Assembly (NCBI GenBank): GCA_004193285.1
Contig: SECP01000005.1
Location: 1-64,000 of the forward strand
DNA from: Myxococcales bacterium
GTDB taxonomy: Bacteria > Myxococcota_A > Polyangia > Polyangiales > Polyangiaceae
Direction: 5' to 3'
Length of the DNA stretch: 64,000 nt
Part shown: piece after piece, positions 14,913 through 26,204 of the stretch
Numbering within the stretch: position 1 is the stretch's first letter
Layout: each line of letters starts with the position of its first letter
Notes under the pieces: model-generated
What the model was told of the DNA's origin: nothing
The model's input: only the letters and a program-made list of their open reading frames with translations
Databases searched by the model: none
Program-made: the position numbers and the translations under genes

Positions 14913-16135
14913 AGCGGGCGGGACGGCGGCTCGCTCACGGGGCCGGGGCGCTCCGGGATCACGAAGTAGAAGGCCGCGCCATTGAGGCGCACGCCCATGA
15001 TTTCCTCGCTCGCCGGGGAGGCTACGCGCACGTCCCCACCGTGGCCCCGCGCCACGCCGCGAACGATGGCGAGGCCCACCCCGGTGCCGCCGAACGAGCG
15101 CGTGGGCGACCCGTCTACTTGGTAAAACGGCTCGAACAGCTTGCCCGCCTTCTCCGCCGGGATGCCCGGCCCGGTGTCGGCGATGCACAGCTCCAAGTGG
15201 CCGCTCGGGAGCTTGCGTAGGCGTACCCCCACCGTGCCGCCTTCGGGCGTGAACTTGGTCGCGTTGTCGAACATCTGGTCGAACGCGCGCGACAGGCGCT
15301 CCACGTCCCCCGTGCCGAGCAGCGCCCCGCGCTTGGGCAAGTCCGCCACCAGGTGGATGCGGCCGTCGTCGAAAGCCGGCTGTTTGGAGGCTTTTTGCAC
15401 GAGCTCCACCAGATCATACTCGCGCTGGGCAAAGCGCATGCGACCCGTCTCGAGCGCGGTCACGTCCAGCAAGCTGTCGATCAAGCGGCGCAGGCGGTGC
15501 ACGCAATCGCTCATCGCCCGCAGGCTCTTGAGCTGCGGCGTCGTCAAGTCCCCCAGCTCTCCGTCGATGAGGAGCTTGAGGTAGCCGACGATCGGCGTCA
15601 TGGGCGTGGCAAGCTCGTGCGAGATGTTGCGGTAAAACTCTTTCTTCGCCGAGTCCACCTCCAGCAGCCGCTGATTCATGCTGGAAAGCTCGGCGACCTT
15701 GGCCTCCAGGTGGGTGACGATGCGCTGGCTCTGCTGCCTCAAGCGCTGACCGGTCGCGTCCGGGCTCGTCGTTTCCCGCCAGCCATCTAGGTAGCCGCGC
15801 AGCTTGTCCGCGAACGAGCGCGCGTCGATGGGCTTCTGCAAGAAGCCGTCGCAGCCCACCGCGAGGCTCGTATCGCGATCACCCTCAGCCGTGATGGCGA
15901 CGATCGGCATGCCGCGCAGCTGCGGCTCCGAGCGGAGCCGCAGCGTGACCTCATAGCCGTCTAGCCCTGGAATCGCGATGTCTACCAGCACCAGGTCCGG
16001 ACGCTCTTGGATGGCCTTGCGAACCCCCTCGAGCCCGTCCGCCGCCTCCACCACCTCGAAACCCGCGGAGGTCAGCAGCTTTCGGACCAGCAGGCGGTTT
16101 GCCGGATCGTCCTCGATGTGGAGGATTTTCGCCAT
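14909..16135 (-). CDS. Cytoplasmic hybrid sensor: receiver domain + histidine kinase
   Basis: 408 aa without membrane segments. It starts with a receiver domain (acidic pair D9/D10, phospho-Asp D52 in VLVDIAIPG, T82, K101). A short coiled coil follows, then a HisKA domain with H173 (NISHELATPMTPIVGY) and a HATPase_c domain with the N box at N291, DTGPGIP at about 320 and GGTGVGLAIV at about 349. Because the receiver comes first and no sensor is visible, it probably responds to another kinase. It is translationally coupled to the cysteine desulfurase downstream, which is an odd partner. Confidence 0.9.
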   Translation of the reverse strand: MAKILHIEDDPANRLLVRKLLTSAGFEVVEAADGLEGVRKAIQERPDLVLVDIAIPGLDGYEVTLRLRSEPQLRGMPIVAITAEGDRDTSLAVGCDGFLQKPIDARSFADKLRGYLDGWRETTSPDATGQRLRQQSQRIVTHLEAKVAELSSMNQRLLEVDSAKKEFYRNISHELATPMTPIVGYLKLLIDGELGDLTTPQLKSLRAMSDCVHRLRRLIDSLLDVTALETGRMRFAQREYDLVELVQKASKQPAFDDGRIHLVADLPKRGALLGTGDVERLSRAFDQMFDNATKFTPEGGTVGVRLRKLPSGHLELCIADTGPGIPAEKAGKLFEPFYQVDGSPTRSFGGTGVGLAIVRGVARGHGGDVRVASPASEEIMGVRLNGAAFYFVIPERPGPVSEPPSRPL

Positions 16136-16232
16136 CTAGGCGTGACTATGAGGCCCGCCCGGCATGGCTCGCAAGCTTTGGGCGTTCCGCGCTTGAAATC
16201 AGACGGCTACCGTAATTACGTAGGCGCCCTCC

Positions 16233-16745
16233 ATGTCCCAGCTCCCCTGCATCGCTCCGGCTCGAGCTCTCGCCTTCGCGCTCTTGCTCCCGCTCACCGC
16301 CTGCGCCTCGCTGACGGAGCCCGGCGACGGCGCGCCGCCCCCCGCCCCGCCCGAGGCAACGGCGGAGGCTCCCGCGGCGGAAGCTGCCGCGGCGCCGGCG
16401 CCCCCTCCTCCGGCTCCCGAAGAGACGGTGGCGGCGAGCCACGTGCTCATTCAGTACAAGGGCTCGCTGCGGTCGGGGCCGAATATCACGCGCTCGAAGG
16501 AAGAAGCGAAGAAGCTGGCCGCGGAGGTGCAAGCCAAGGCGAAAAAGGGGCAGGACTTCGCCGCCCTCGCCAAGCAGTACTCGGACGAGCCAGGGGCCAA
16601 GGAGCGCGCTGGCAATCTGGGGAAGTTCACGAAGCCGCAAATGGTAAAACCCTTCGCAGACGCCGCCTTCGCGATGAAGCCCGGAGACATCAGCGACGTG
16701 GTCGAGACAGACTTCGGCTTTCACGTGATCAAGCGCACCGAGTAA
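16233..16745 (+). CDS. Parvulin-type peptidyl-prolyl isomerase lipoprotein
   Basis: 170 aa. It has a signal peptide with lipobox LTAC (C about 24), then an Ala/Pro-rich linker of about 40 residues. The PpiC/parvulin domain begins at about residue 68: ASHVLIQYKGS, KKGQDFAALAKQYSDEPGAKERAGNLGKF, FADAAFAMKPGDISDVVETDFGFHVIKRTE. It would fold exported proteins in the periplasm while tethered to a membrane. It is followed after 4 bp by a response regulator and then lnt. Confidence 0.88.
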   Translation: MSQLPCIAPARALAFALLLPLTACASLTEPGDGAPPPAPPEATAEAPAAEAAAAPAPPPPAPEETVAASHVLIQYKGSLRSGPNITRSKEEAKKLAAEVQAKAKKGQDFAALAKQYSDEPGAKERAGNLGKFTKPQMVKPFADAAFAMKPGDISDVVETDFGFHVIKRTE

Positions 16746-16749
16746 CCCT

Positions 16750-17136
16750 TTGTCCGGCGCACCTGGGAATCGCAGACGCATCGTGATCGCCGAGGACGAC
16801 CCGGCGATCGCGTCCATGCTGGAAAAGGTGCTGTCTCAGCACTACGACGTCGCGGTCGCGCACGACGGTAAGCAAGCGATCTTGCTCGCCAGTCAGCCCC
16901 CCCGCCCCGCCTTGCTTTTGCTCGACGTGATGATGCCGGGTTTGGACGGCCTCGGCGTCGCCGCGGAGGTGAAGAAGAATCCGGAGCTGAAAGGCGTCCC
17001 CATCATCTTTTTGACCGCGAAGGCCGGCGCGACGGACGTCATCAAAGGCATCCAGAGCGGCGCGCGCCACTACATCACGAAGCCGTTCAAAATCGACGAC
17101 GTGCTGTCCAAGGTCAAAAAGGCGCTAGGCGGCTGA
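16750..17136 (+). CDS. Single-domain response regulator (CheY-like)
   Basis: 128 aa, TTG start 4 bp after the parvulin stop. It is a receiver domain only: acidic pair D16/D17 (AEDDP), phospho-Asp D59 (LLLLDVMMPG), T89 and K111 (YITKPF). There is no output domain, so it would signal through protein contact. No cognate kinase is adjacent; the hybrid kinase at 14909-16135 is close but on the other strand. lnt begins 2 bp downstream. Confidence 0.88.
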   Translation: MSGAPGNRRRIVIAEDDPAIASMLEKVLSQHYDVAVAHDGKQAILLASQPPRPALLLLDVMMPGLDGLGVAAEVKKNPELKGVPIIFLTAKAGATDVIKGIQSGARHYITKPFKIDDVLSKVKKALGG

Positions 17137-17138
17137 CC

Positions 17139-18920
17139 ATGAGCGTGCCGCTCCGCTTGCGGATTGCCTACCCGCTCAGCTTTCTGACCGGGCTGCTGTA
17201 CTGGCTCGCGTTCCCGGGGATGGACGTGTGGCCGCTGTCCTTCGTGGCGCTCGTCCCCCTGATCGTCGCGCTTGCGGGGCAACGGCCCAAGCACGGCTTC
17301 GGGCTCGGGTGGTTGGCCGGCTTCGGCATGACCGTCACCGGCTTCTACTTCCTCAGCTACACGCTGCAGGAGTTCAGCGGCTTCCCGCTGCCGCTCTGCT
17401 TCCTGTTCCAGGCCATTTTGGCGGCCTACCAGGCGGGGCGCATCGGGTTGTTCGGGTGGCTCGCCACGCGCGGCGAGCAGCGCGGGTGGGGCCGTGGGCT
17501 CACGCTGGCGCTCGCCTTTGCCGCGAGCGAGCAAGTGTTTCCCCTGCTGTTCAAGTGGTTCTACGCGGCCACCGTGCATCAGGTGACGCCCCTGATTCAG
17601 GTCGCGGAGCTGGGCGGGCCGATCCTGGTGTCTTTGGTGGTGCTGGGCGTCAATTACGCGCTGGCGGAGCTCGTGCTCTCGCGGCTGGAGCGGAGGCGTC
17701 CTCGCCCGCTCGCCCTGGCCGCAGCCGCCGCTCCCGTGCTCGCGGCGGCGTACGGCCTCATTCGCATGCCCCTGGTGGACTCCCGCAGCGAAGCCGCGGA
17801 AAAAGTCGAGGTCGGGCTGGTCCAGGCGAACATGAGCCTGATGGGCAAGCGCAAGAACAAGCGCGAGGGGCTGGACCGCCACCTCCGGCTCACGGAAGAG
17901 CTGAAGAAGCAGGGCAAGCTGGATCTCGTCGTTTGGAGCGAGACCTCGGTGATGTCCGCGGTCCTGGAGGACGAGGCGGACAAAGCCCTGCGGCAGCAGT
18001 TCACGAAAACGCTGGGCGTGCCCGCGCTGTTCGGCAGTGTCCTGGTGCGCCCGGTGGCAGACGCGCGGGAGTACGCGCTCTTCAACTCCGCGCTGCTCAC
18101 GGACAAGAAGGGCCGAGTCGTCGGTCGCTTCGACAAGCAGCTTCTGCTCGCGTTCGGTGAGTACCTGCCGTTCGGGGAAACGTTCCCCATCCTCTACGAG
18201 TGGTCCCCGCACAGCGGCCATTTCCAAGCCGGTACGTCCTTCAAGCCGCTCAGCTTGGGGGAAAAGCAGATCGCGGTGATGATTTGCTACGAAGACCTGC
18301 TGCCCCATTTCATCAACCGTATGGTGAGCGAAGGGGAACCCGAGCTCCTCGCCAACCTGACCAACGACGCCTGGTTCGGGGACACGACCGAGCCTTGGAT
18401 CCACCTTGCGCTCGCCAAGTTTCGAGCCGTGGAGCAGCGTAAGTTCTTCGTGCGGTCGACCAACAGCGGCGTGAGCGCGTTCATCGACCCGAACGGGCGC
18501 ATCATCTCGAACACGAGCACTTTCGTGGAGACCTCCCAGCGCGCCACCCTGCGCTGGCTCAAGGGTAAGACGCCGTATGCGCTGTGGGGTGACGTGCCCT
18601 GGTACCTCGTCACGGTTGCTAGCGTGGTCCTCGCCTTGCGGAAGAGGCGCCGTGCCCTGCCCGGGGCGGCTGCAGACGCGGTCGCAGGCCCGGAGCCCGA
18701 GCCAAACCTGCCCGTAACCAGCGCAGCCCTCCCCGAGGCGGCTCCCCCCTTGCCCGAACCGTCCTCGCCCGAACCGCCGGCGGCGCCGGCCAGTGCGCCC
18801 GTCGTGTCCACTGTTGGCCTCCCTGCCCCACCCGATCCGCTTCCGGCAGAATTGCAAGACTCGCCTACATCAGCTCCGGCGAGGCCAGGTTTCCCAAAGC
18901 CGGGCGAGTCGGGGCAATAG
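17139..18920 (+). CDS. lnt: Apolipoprotein N-acyltransferase
   Basis: 593 aa, longer than the usual 510. It adds the third acyl chain to outer-membrane lipoproteins. An N-terminal block of about six membrane segments is followed by a periplasmic nitrilase domain with the catalytic triad E268 (WSETS), K333 (FDKQLLLAFGEYLPFG) and C383 (MICYEDL), close to the E. coli numbering. NDAWFGDTTEPWIHLALAKFRAVE follows, then the last membrane helix at about 487-505. The extra 85-residue tail is Pro/Ala-rich and probably cytoplasmic and disordered. Confidence 0.95.
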   Translation: MSVPLRLRIAYPLSFLTGLLYWLAFPGMDVWPLSFVALVPLIVALAGQRPKHGFGLGWLAGFGMTVTGFYFLSYTLQEFSGFPLPLCFLFQAILAAYQAGRIGLFGWLATRGEQRGWGRGLTLALAFAASEQVFPLLFKWFYAATVHQVTPLIQVAELGGPILVSLVVLGVNYALAELVLSRLERRRPRPLALAAAAAPVLAAAYGLIRMPLVDSRSEAAEKVEVGLVQANMSLMGKRKNKREGLDRHLRLTEELKKQGKLDLVVWSETSVMSAVLEDEADKALRQQFTKTLGVPALFGSVLVRPVADAREYALFNSALLTDKKGRVVGRFDKQLLLAFGEYLPFGETFPILYEWSPHSGHFQAGTSFKPLSLGEKQIAVMICYEDLLPHFINRMVSEGEPELLANLTNDAWFGDTTEPWIHLALAKFRAVEQRKFFVRSTNSGVSAFIDPNGRIISNTSTFVETSQRATLRWLKGKTPYALWGDVPWYLVTVASVVLALRKRRRALPGAAADAVAGPEPEPNLPVTSAALPEAAPPLPEPSSPEPPAAPASAPVVSTVGLPAPPDPLPAELQDSPTSAPARPGFPKPGESGQ

Positions 18921-18958
18921 CTCTCGGGCAGGAAGCCTCATAGGTCTCCGAGCGAATA

Positions 18959-18976
18959 ACGTGCAAAGCTGCACGT
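18959..18976. other. Short hairpin upstream of the Thr/Gly-rich lipoprotein gene
   Basis: A perfect 7-bp stem (ACGTGCA - AAGC - TGCACGT) in the 137-bp gap between lnt and the next gene. No T tract follows, so it is more likely an operator or a messenger leader structure than a terminator. Confidence 0.3.
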
Positions 18977-19057
18977 CGATCCGGCTAATCTCACTTTCCA
19001 GCTTGGGGGGCGCACTGCCTGCCCGAGCCGGCACCCTACCTTTCGGAGACCGCTGAC

Positions 19058-19747
19058 ATGAAGAAGGCTTCTTACCGCGTACTGCAGTGGACGATGTTGA
19101 TGGGCACCGCTGCCATCATGGCAACCGCGTGCGTCGTGACCTCCGGCGACGGCGAAGACGACGACAGCTTCTTCGACGGCGGTGAGGGCGGCACCTCCTC
19201 CACCGCGGGCAAGACCTCCAATGAAGGGGGTGATGGCGGCACCACCGTGACCGGTGGCACCACGGCGGGCGGCACCACGGCGGGCGGCACCACGGCGGGC
19301 GGCACCTCCGCGGGCGGCACCTCCGCGGGCGGCTCCAGCGGCAGCGGCTCCGCCTACGTCCCTGGCGTCTGTCAGGGCGGGGACGACCCCACCATGGTCC
19401 CCTCGTGCGCCCCAGGGGCGAACGACGAGGGCAAGACCTGCAAGATCTGCCTGAAGGCGCAGTGCTGCGAGGAGTGGAGGACCTGTTACGGGGACACCCC
19501 CACGTCCGCGTGCGGCTCGGGCGCCACCGAGGAAGACCCAGGCCAGTTCGACTGCATTCAGTTCTGCTACCTGGATGGCCTGGCCAACGCCACGGACCTG
19601 GAGACGCTCCAGGAGGATTGCGCGTCCGAGTGTTTGAACCAGTGCGAGAATGGCGAAGCCGATATGGGCTACGTCACGGACACCACGCTCGCCGTCGTTT
19701 CCTGCGCCAACGAGAAGTGCTTGGACGAGTGCTTCCCCTCCGAGTAA
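19058..19747 (+). CDS. Cys-rich lipoprotein with Gly/Thr repeat linker
   Basis: 229 aa. Signal peptide with lipobox ATAC (C25). A Gly/Asp/Ser stretch precedes five tandem pentapeptides (GGTTA three times, GGTSA twice). The C-terminal 130 residues hold about 18 Cys, including CKICLKAQCCEEWRTCY and later FDCIQFCYLDG, probably a disulfide-stabilised globular domain. The ATG has a GGAG motif about 11 nt upstream and a clear terminator follows, so this is probably a single-gene unit. A surface lipoprotein of myxobacterial style; family not recognised. Confidence 0.75.
   Translation: MKKASYRVLQWTMLMGTAAIMATACVVTSGDGEDDDSFFDGGEGGTSSTAGKTSNEGGDGGTTVTGGTTAGGTTAGGTTAGGTSAGGTSAGGSSGSGSAYVPGVCQGGDDPTMVPSCAPGANDEGKTCKICLKAQCCEEWRTCYGDTPTSACGSGATEEDPGQFDCIQFCYLDGLANATDLETLQEDCASECLNQCENGEADMGYVTDTTLAVVSCANEKCLDECFPSE
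19253..19327. repeat. Five tandem 15-bp coding repeats
   Basis: Units at 19253, 19268, 19283, 19298 and 19313 of the form GGCGGCACCACGGCG or GGCGGCACCTCCGCG, encoding GGTTA and GGTSA pentapeptides in the lipoprotein linker. They are nearly identical at the base level, so the number of copies may vary between strains. Confidence 0.85.
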
Positions 19748-19784
19748 ACCTCATCAGTCTTTAGGCCCGTCCGGCCGAAGCAGC

Positions 19785-19821
19785 GCGCCCGAGAGCTGGT
19801 CTCTCGGGCGCTTCCCATTTT
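19785..19821 (+). terminator. Rho-independent terminator after the Cys-rich lipoprotein gene
   Basis: An 11-bp perfect stem, GCGCCCGAGAG at 19785-19795 and CTCTCGGGCGC at 19801-19811, with a 5-nt loop. It is followed by TTCCCATTTT, an interrupted T tract. It lies 38 bp after the stop codon of the 19058-19747 gene. Confidence 0.65.
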
Positions 19822-19930
19822 GTGAGGCGGGTTTCTGGCGCCTTTCGTCGCTACGCTCACGCGCGGCCCGGGAAAAACGCCGGCCGGGGCGGGCGTGGGT
19901 AACGGTCGTGTGTTAGCGTCTCGCCCAATC

Positions 19931-20581
19931 ATGATGGTCGTCGGCTGTGCTGGTTTCGCTGTTCCAGCCACGCGATATTTCAAAGAGTACCTCTTCGTCG
20001 AGGTGCAAGAGACGCACATGGCAGTGCCGGGTCCCGGTACCGTGCGTCGCTGGCGGCGTGAAGCGCCGGAGGGCTTCGAGTTTGCCCTGCTCGGCCCGCG
20101 CCAGATCGCGCAGGAGGGTTTCCGCGAAGGCAAAGTCGTGGAAACCGCACTGAAGACGCTCGGAGAGGTCGCCAAAGAGCTGGATTCCAAGGCGGCCGTG
20201 TTCGTTGCCCCGCCGGATTTTACGAGCAGCCGCGCCAACCGCGCCGCCCTGAGGGACTTCCTGAAGAGCGTCCGTAAGCAGTTCGAGACCGTCGTCTTCG
20301 AAGCCGGCCCGGCCTGGAAGCCGGACGACGCGGACGATCTGGCCGAGGAGACGAACACCCTCGCTGCGCGCGACCCGCTGCACCAGGGCCTCTCGCAACG
20401 CAAAGTCGCTTACTACCGCTTGCCCGGGCCAGCTGGTCACAAGTCCCGCTACGAAGACCCCGCCATCGAAAAGCTGGCGGGCATCGCGGCGGGCGGCAAG
20501 GCGCAAGACGCGACCTACGTGTTCACGAACGTGGACATGTTTGCGGACGCCAAGCGCTTCAAAAAGTCGATGGGCGTCTGA
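19931..20581 (+). CDS. DUF72-family protein
   Basis: 216 aa from the ATG at 19931, which matches the family N-terminus (VVGCAGF then RYFKEYLFVEVQETHM). GTVRRWRREAPEGFEFALLGPRQI continues the DUF72/YecE TIM-barrel pattern, and the C-terminus has YVFTNVDMFADAKRFKK, where related proteins have a Phe-Asn/Asp motif. It is shorter than most DUF72 proteins (about 240-280 aa). Biochemical role unknown. It lies 110 bp after the terminator and likely has its own promoter. Confidence 0.78.
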   Translation: MMVVGCAGFAVPATRYFKEYLFVEVQETHMAVPGPGTVRRWRREAPEGFEFALLGPRQIAQEGFREGKVVETALKTLGEVAKELDSKAAVFVAPPDFTSSRANRAALRDFLKSVRKQFETVVFEAGPAWKPDDADDLAEETNTLAARDPLHQGLSQRKVAYYRLPGPAGHKSRYEDPAIEKLAGIAAGGKAQDATYVFTNVDMFADAKRFKKSMGV

Positions 20582-20620
20582 GCCCCGGCTGACCAGCGCG
20601 GTATCCCCGCGCTTCGGCTC

Positions 20621-21190
20621 TTAGCCTTCAGCCGGCTCAGGCAGGCCCAGCACCGCGCGCCCGAGCGCTTTGCCAAGGCTGCGAGCGGCGTCGCGGGCGG
20701 CTCTGCTGCGCGCGTCCGCATCCGCGCCAGGCGTGCTGCCGCTAGCAAACTGCGCGGCTCGACTCATGTCCCCCGTGTCGAACGAGGCGGGGAGGCCGGG
20801 GCCGTCCACCACGCGCGCGCGACCTACGACCACGATCTCCGTTCCGCGGGCCAGCGGCACGTCGGCGGCGGTGTTGCGAACCCCGATGCTGCGCTCGTCC
20901 ACGCGCACGACGTCCACCTCCACCCGCGGGAAGCCGCTGGTGCTCTCCGCCGCCGCCGCGGACAGCTCGCTCCGAACTCCGCCCAGCAGCGCTTGCCCCA
21001 CTTCGAACAGCGACGAGCGGAGCTCACCGCCGACCACGACGTACCGAGCCCCTGACGAGTAGGCCGGCTGATAGCCACAGCCCCCCAGGCAGAGCGCGAA
21101 AAGGGCGGCCCACCGGCTGGGCAACCGACGCCGTTTGGTCGGCCCGGCCGGAGTTGCCCCCAGCCCCCTTTCGGGAAAAACCCGAAGCAC
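20621..21190 (-). CDS. lptE: LPS-assembly lipoprotein, LptE-like
   Basis: 189 aa from a GTG at 21190; GTG codons at 21196 and 21238 are alternatives, so the start is uncertain. A basic N-terminus and hydrophobic stretch lead to lipobox LGGC, followed by GYQPAY, the signature start of mature LptE proteins. The remainder (LRSSLFEVGQALLGGVRSEL, VEVDVVRVDE, EIVVVGRARVVD) fits the LptE fold. LptE plugs the LptD channel that inserts LPS. It follows leuS directly, the same order as leuS-lptE in E. coli, which supports the call. Confidence 0.72.
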   Translation of the reverse strand: MLRVFPERGLGATPAGPTKRRRLPSRWAALFALCLGGCGYQPAYSSGARYVVVGGELRSSLFEVGQALLGGVRSELSAAAAESTSGFPRVEVDVVRVDERSIGVRNTAADVPLARGTEIVVVGRARVVDGPGLPASFDTGDMSRAAQFASGSTPGADADARSRAARDAARSLGKALGRAVLGLPEPAEG

Positions 21191-21272
21191 ATCCACCGGT
21201 TCCGAGGCAAGTTTCACGGGAAACAACAACCTATCCACATCCGACCAGCCGTTCAGTGGGACTGCGCCGCAG

Positions 21273-23921
<2,649 letters not shown>

Positions 23922-23969
23922 ATCAGGCGCGGATATAGCACCCAAGGCCCCGCCGGGGGCCGCCACAAA

Positions 23970-25238
23970 TCAGTCGGTCTTGCGCGCCTTGCGCTGGAGC
24001 CGCTCACGGCGCTTCACCGCCGCTAGCTCCGCCTCACTGGTGCCGCGCTCGGTCATCTGGAGAGCGCGGGCCGGATCCTTGACGAAATGCTCGTACAGCT
24101 TGGCGAGCTCCAGCCGCAGCGCCGGGTCGTCCAGGTCGTCCGCCAATGCCTCGAAATCGGAGAGGGCGCGGGCGCGATCCCCGCGGGCTTTGTGTACGTC
24201 CCCGCGGACTCGAAGGGCGCGCGTAGCGCCGAGCTCCAGCGCGCGATCTGCGGCTCGCTCCGCTACCGCGAGCGCTCCCGCGCGCTTCATCGTGCGCGCG
24301 AAGCCGACCAAGTCTTCGCCGTGCATCAGGTCGAACGGCTCGCCGTACAGCCCGACGAGCGCTGCCATGCTGACGACGTCCCACGCGTTGTGCTCCACCA
24401 CCTCACGGAGCGCTTGCTCGTCGCCGGTGCGGAGGAAGTGCTGGTAGCGCGCCGGGACGTCCGCGCCCGCTACGTCTACCCCGCGGTCGAAGCCGAGGAC
24501 CTCGCTCTCCAGCGTTTTGAGGCGGCAGGCACCCAGACGCGCGCGGTGCAGGCGCCGGCCGATGTGGAGCAGGTCCAGATGGGGCAGATCTTGGGGAATT
24601 GCCCGGCGATTCATCACGTAGCGCGTCTTCAGCAAGGGCCAGTCGAAGGTCTTGCCGTTGTACGAAACCAGCAGCTCGGTTTGGGCCAGCCGCTCCGTGA
24701 ACGCGTCCAGGAGCGCAGGCTCGTCTGCCGGGCTACGCAGCAGCAGCTGCTCCACGTTCAAGCGGCCGTCCGCATCGAACCACGCCATGCCGAGCAAGAA
24801 CGCGATCGCGCCTGCGCCCGCGAGCCCGGTCGTCTCCGTGTCGAAGAAGAGAGCTCCGGCGACGCGCAGCTCGGCCAAGCGCGGGTCCAGGGCCAAGAGG
24901 GCGAGCAGCTCCGTTCGGCTGCTGTAGGCCGAGTCCACCGGAATGCGACCGACGTGGTGCGAAGGCGGGAGGATGACGTGGCGCCGATAAAGCGGCCCGT
25001 TGGGCGTCTCCAACCGCACGAAGGGCAGCGCGGTCTCGCTCGGATCCGCGGGGGCGGCCGGCGGCGTGTGGTAACGCGGGCGATCGAGGATTTCCGCCAT
25101 TTTCGCGCGCAGCTGCTCGATGATGTTCGGCGGCTCGGGCGGCGAAGGCGAAGGCGGCGGCGGCGGCGAAGCGACCGGCACGTTGACGGGCGGCATCGTC
25201 GGCGTGGGCAAAAAGCCGAGCTTGCGCTTGAAGTCCAT
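23970..25238 (-). CDS. YprB-like ribonuclease H-fold exonuclease with TPR-like tail
   Basis: 422 aa. A Pro-rich N-terminal stretch (about residues 12-37) precedes a DEDD nuclease core: ALFFDTETTGL (Asp-Glu pair), LLVSYNGKTFDWPLL and HNAWDVVSMAALVGLY. These match the predicted 3'-5' exonuclease family of B. subtilis YprB. The C-terminal 110 residues are helical and rich in Ala, resembling TPR repeats (ALAVAERAADRALELGATRALRV). Interestingly YprB homologues are often next to the YprA/MrfA helicase, which here lies about 5 kb away at 30503. It starts 2 bp after the stop of the propeller gene. Confidence 0.85.
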   Translation of the reverse strand: MDFKRKLGFLPTPTMPPVNVPVASPPPPPSPSPPEPPNIIEQLRAKMAEILDRPRYHTPPAAPADPSETALPFVRLETPNGPLYRRHVILPPSHHVGRIPVDSAYSSRTELLALLALDPRLAELRVAGALFFDTETTGLAGAGAIAFLLGMAWFDADGRLNVEQLLLRSPADEPALLDAFTERLAQTELLVSYNGKTFDWPLLKTRYVMNRRAIPQDLPHLDLLHIGRRLHRARLGACRLKTLESEVLGFDRGVDVAGADVPARYQHFLRTGDEQALREVVEHNAWDVVSMAALVGLYGEPFDLMHGEDLVGFARTMKRAGALAVAERAADRALELGATRALRVRGDVHKARGDRARALSDFEALADDLDDPALRLELAKLYEHFVKDPARALQMTERGTSEAELAAVKRRERLQRKARKTD

Positions 25239-25240
25239 GA

Positions 25241-26122
25241 TTAGCGCGGCAGCTCCAGCGCCGTGACGTCACCGGTCGCCGTCGCAAGGATCAGGCGGCG
25301 CCGCGCGCCGTCCCAAACGGGCCGCAGAGGCACTGCCGGGAGCTCCCACCGCTGACTTTTCCCATCCGCTCGGACGAGCCGCACCGCGCCCGCCTCCGCG
25401 ATGGCTACGAAGTCGTCGCCGCGCACGGGCGGGGCCAGGCACTCGCTGGCGAAGGCCAAGCCGGGCGCCCCTGCTACGCCCTCGTCGCAGCTGAAAACAG
25501 CGCGGTCTGCGCCCAGCGCGAGCAGCGCGGAGGGCCCGAGCCGCGCTCCCAGCGGGCGCCGTTCGTAGCCGTATCCCTTGAGGGCGCCGACGCTGTCGCC
25601 CAGCACGAGCGCGGCCTGAGCCGTGCTCAGCCACACCGGTGCGGAGCGCGCGCCGCTCGCCGCGAGCCGCAGGTTGAGGCCGCCGCCCGTCGTCACCCCG
25701 TAGAGGTGCTCGTCTTGGCCCACGAAGAGCAGCGTGCCGGAGGGCGTGAGCAACAGCTCGCTCTGCGGCGCGGAAGGAAGCGGGAACACCCAGCGCAAGC
25801 GTGAGTCCGCCTCCAGCGCGTACAGCCGCTTTTCGCTCGTTGCCACGAAGACGCGACCCGTCCGTGCCTCCTCCACCGGGGGCGCGGCGACGCGACCCTG
25901 GACGGTGTAGCTCCAGCGGTAGCCGCCGTCTGCGTGCAGCGCGTGCACGTAACCGTCGCCTGCGCCCACGTAAATCGCGCCGCTTTCGCCGACTCCAGGT
26001 CGCGCGAACAGGGTGGCTCCCGCGGAAAATCGGAAGGACACGCGCGGCTCCATCGCGGCGTTGGCCGCGCTCGCCTCCGCCAGGAGGGCTACGAGAACGA
26101 CGAGCTGCGAGCGGCCACGCAC
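25241..26122 (-). CDS. Exported beta-propeller (PQQ-like repeat) protein
   Basis: 293 aa from a GTG at 26122; the longer open frame overlaps coaE and is rejected. A signal peptide (QLVVLVALLAEASAANA) is followed by repeats of the PQQ/WD-like type: GAIYVGAGDGYVHALHADGGYRWSY, GRVFVATSEKRLYALEADSRLRWVF and GTLLFVGQDEHLYGVT. They probably form a propeller in the periplasm. BamB-like folds are similar, but no lipobox is seen. It is divergent from coaE, with 82 bp between starts. Confidence 0.75.
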   Translation of the reverse strand: MRGRSQLVVLVALLAEASAANAAMEPRVSFRFSAGATLFARPGVGESGAIYVGAGDGYVHALHADGGYRWSYTVQGRVAAPPVEEARTGRVFVATSEKRLYALEADSRLRWVFPLPSAPQSELLLTPSGTLLFVGQDEHLYGVTTGGGLNLRLAASGARSAPVWLSTAQAALVLGDSVGALKGYGYERRPLGARLGPSALLALGADRAVFSCDEGVAGAPGLAFASECLAPPVRGDDFVAIAEAGAVRLVRADGKSQRWELPAVPLRPVWDGARRRLILATATGDVTALELPR

Positions 26123-26204
26123 GCGCCTACCCTGCGGAAAAGCAGGCCCGGGGGCAAGCGGCTTTGTGGCCTCGCCCCGCGGTCTGGGGCATGACAGAGG
26201 TGAG

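Noticed and set aside
17070..18857. A 595-codon frame antisense to lnt
   Set aside because: lnt has its full catalytic triad and membrane segments; the antisense product is low-complexity.
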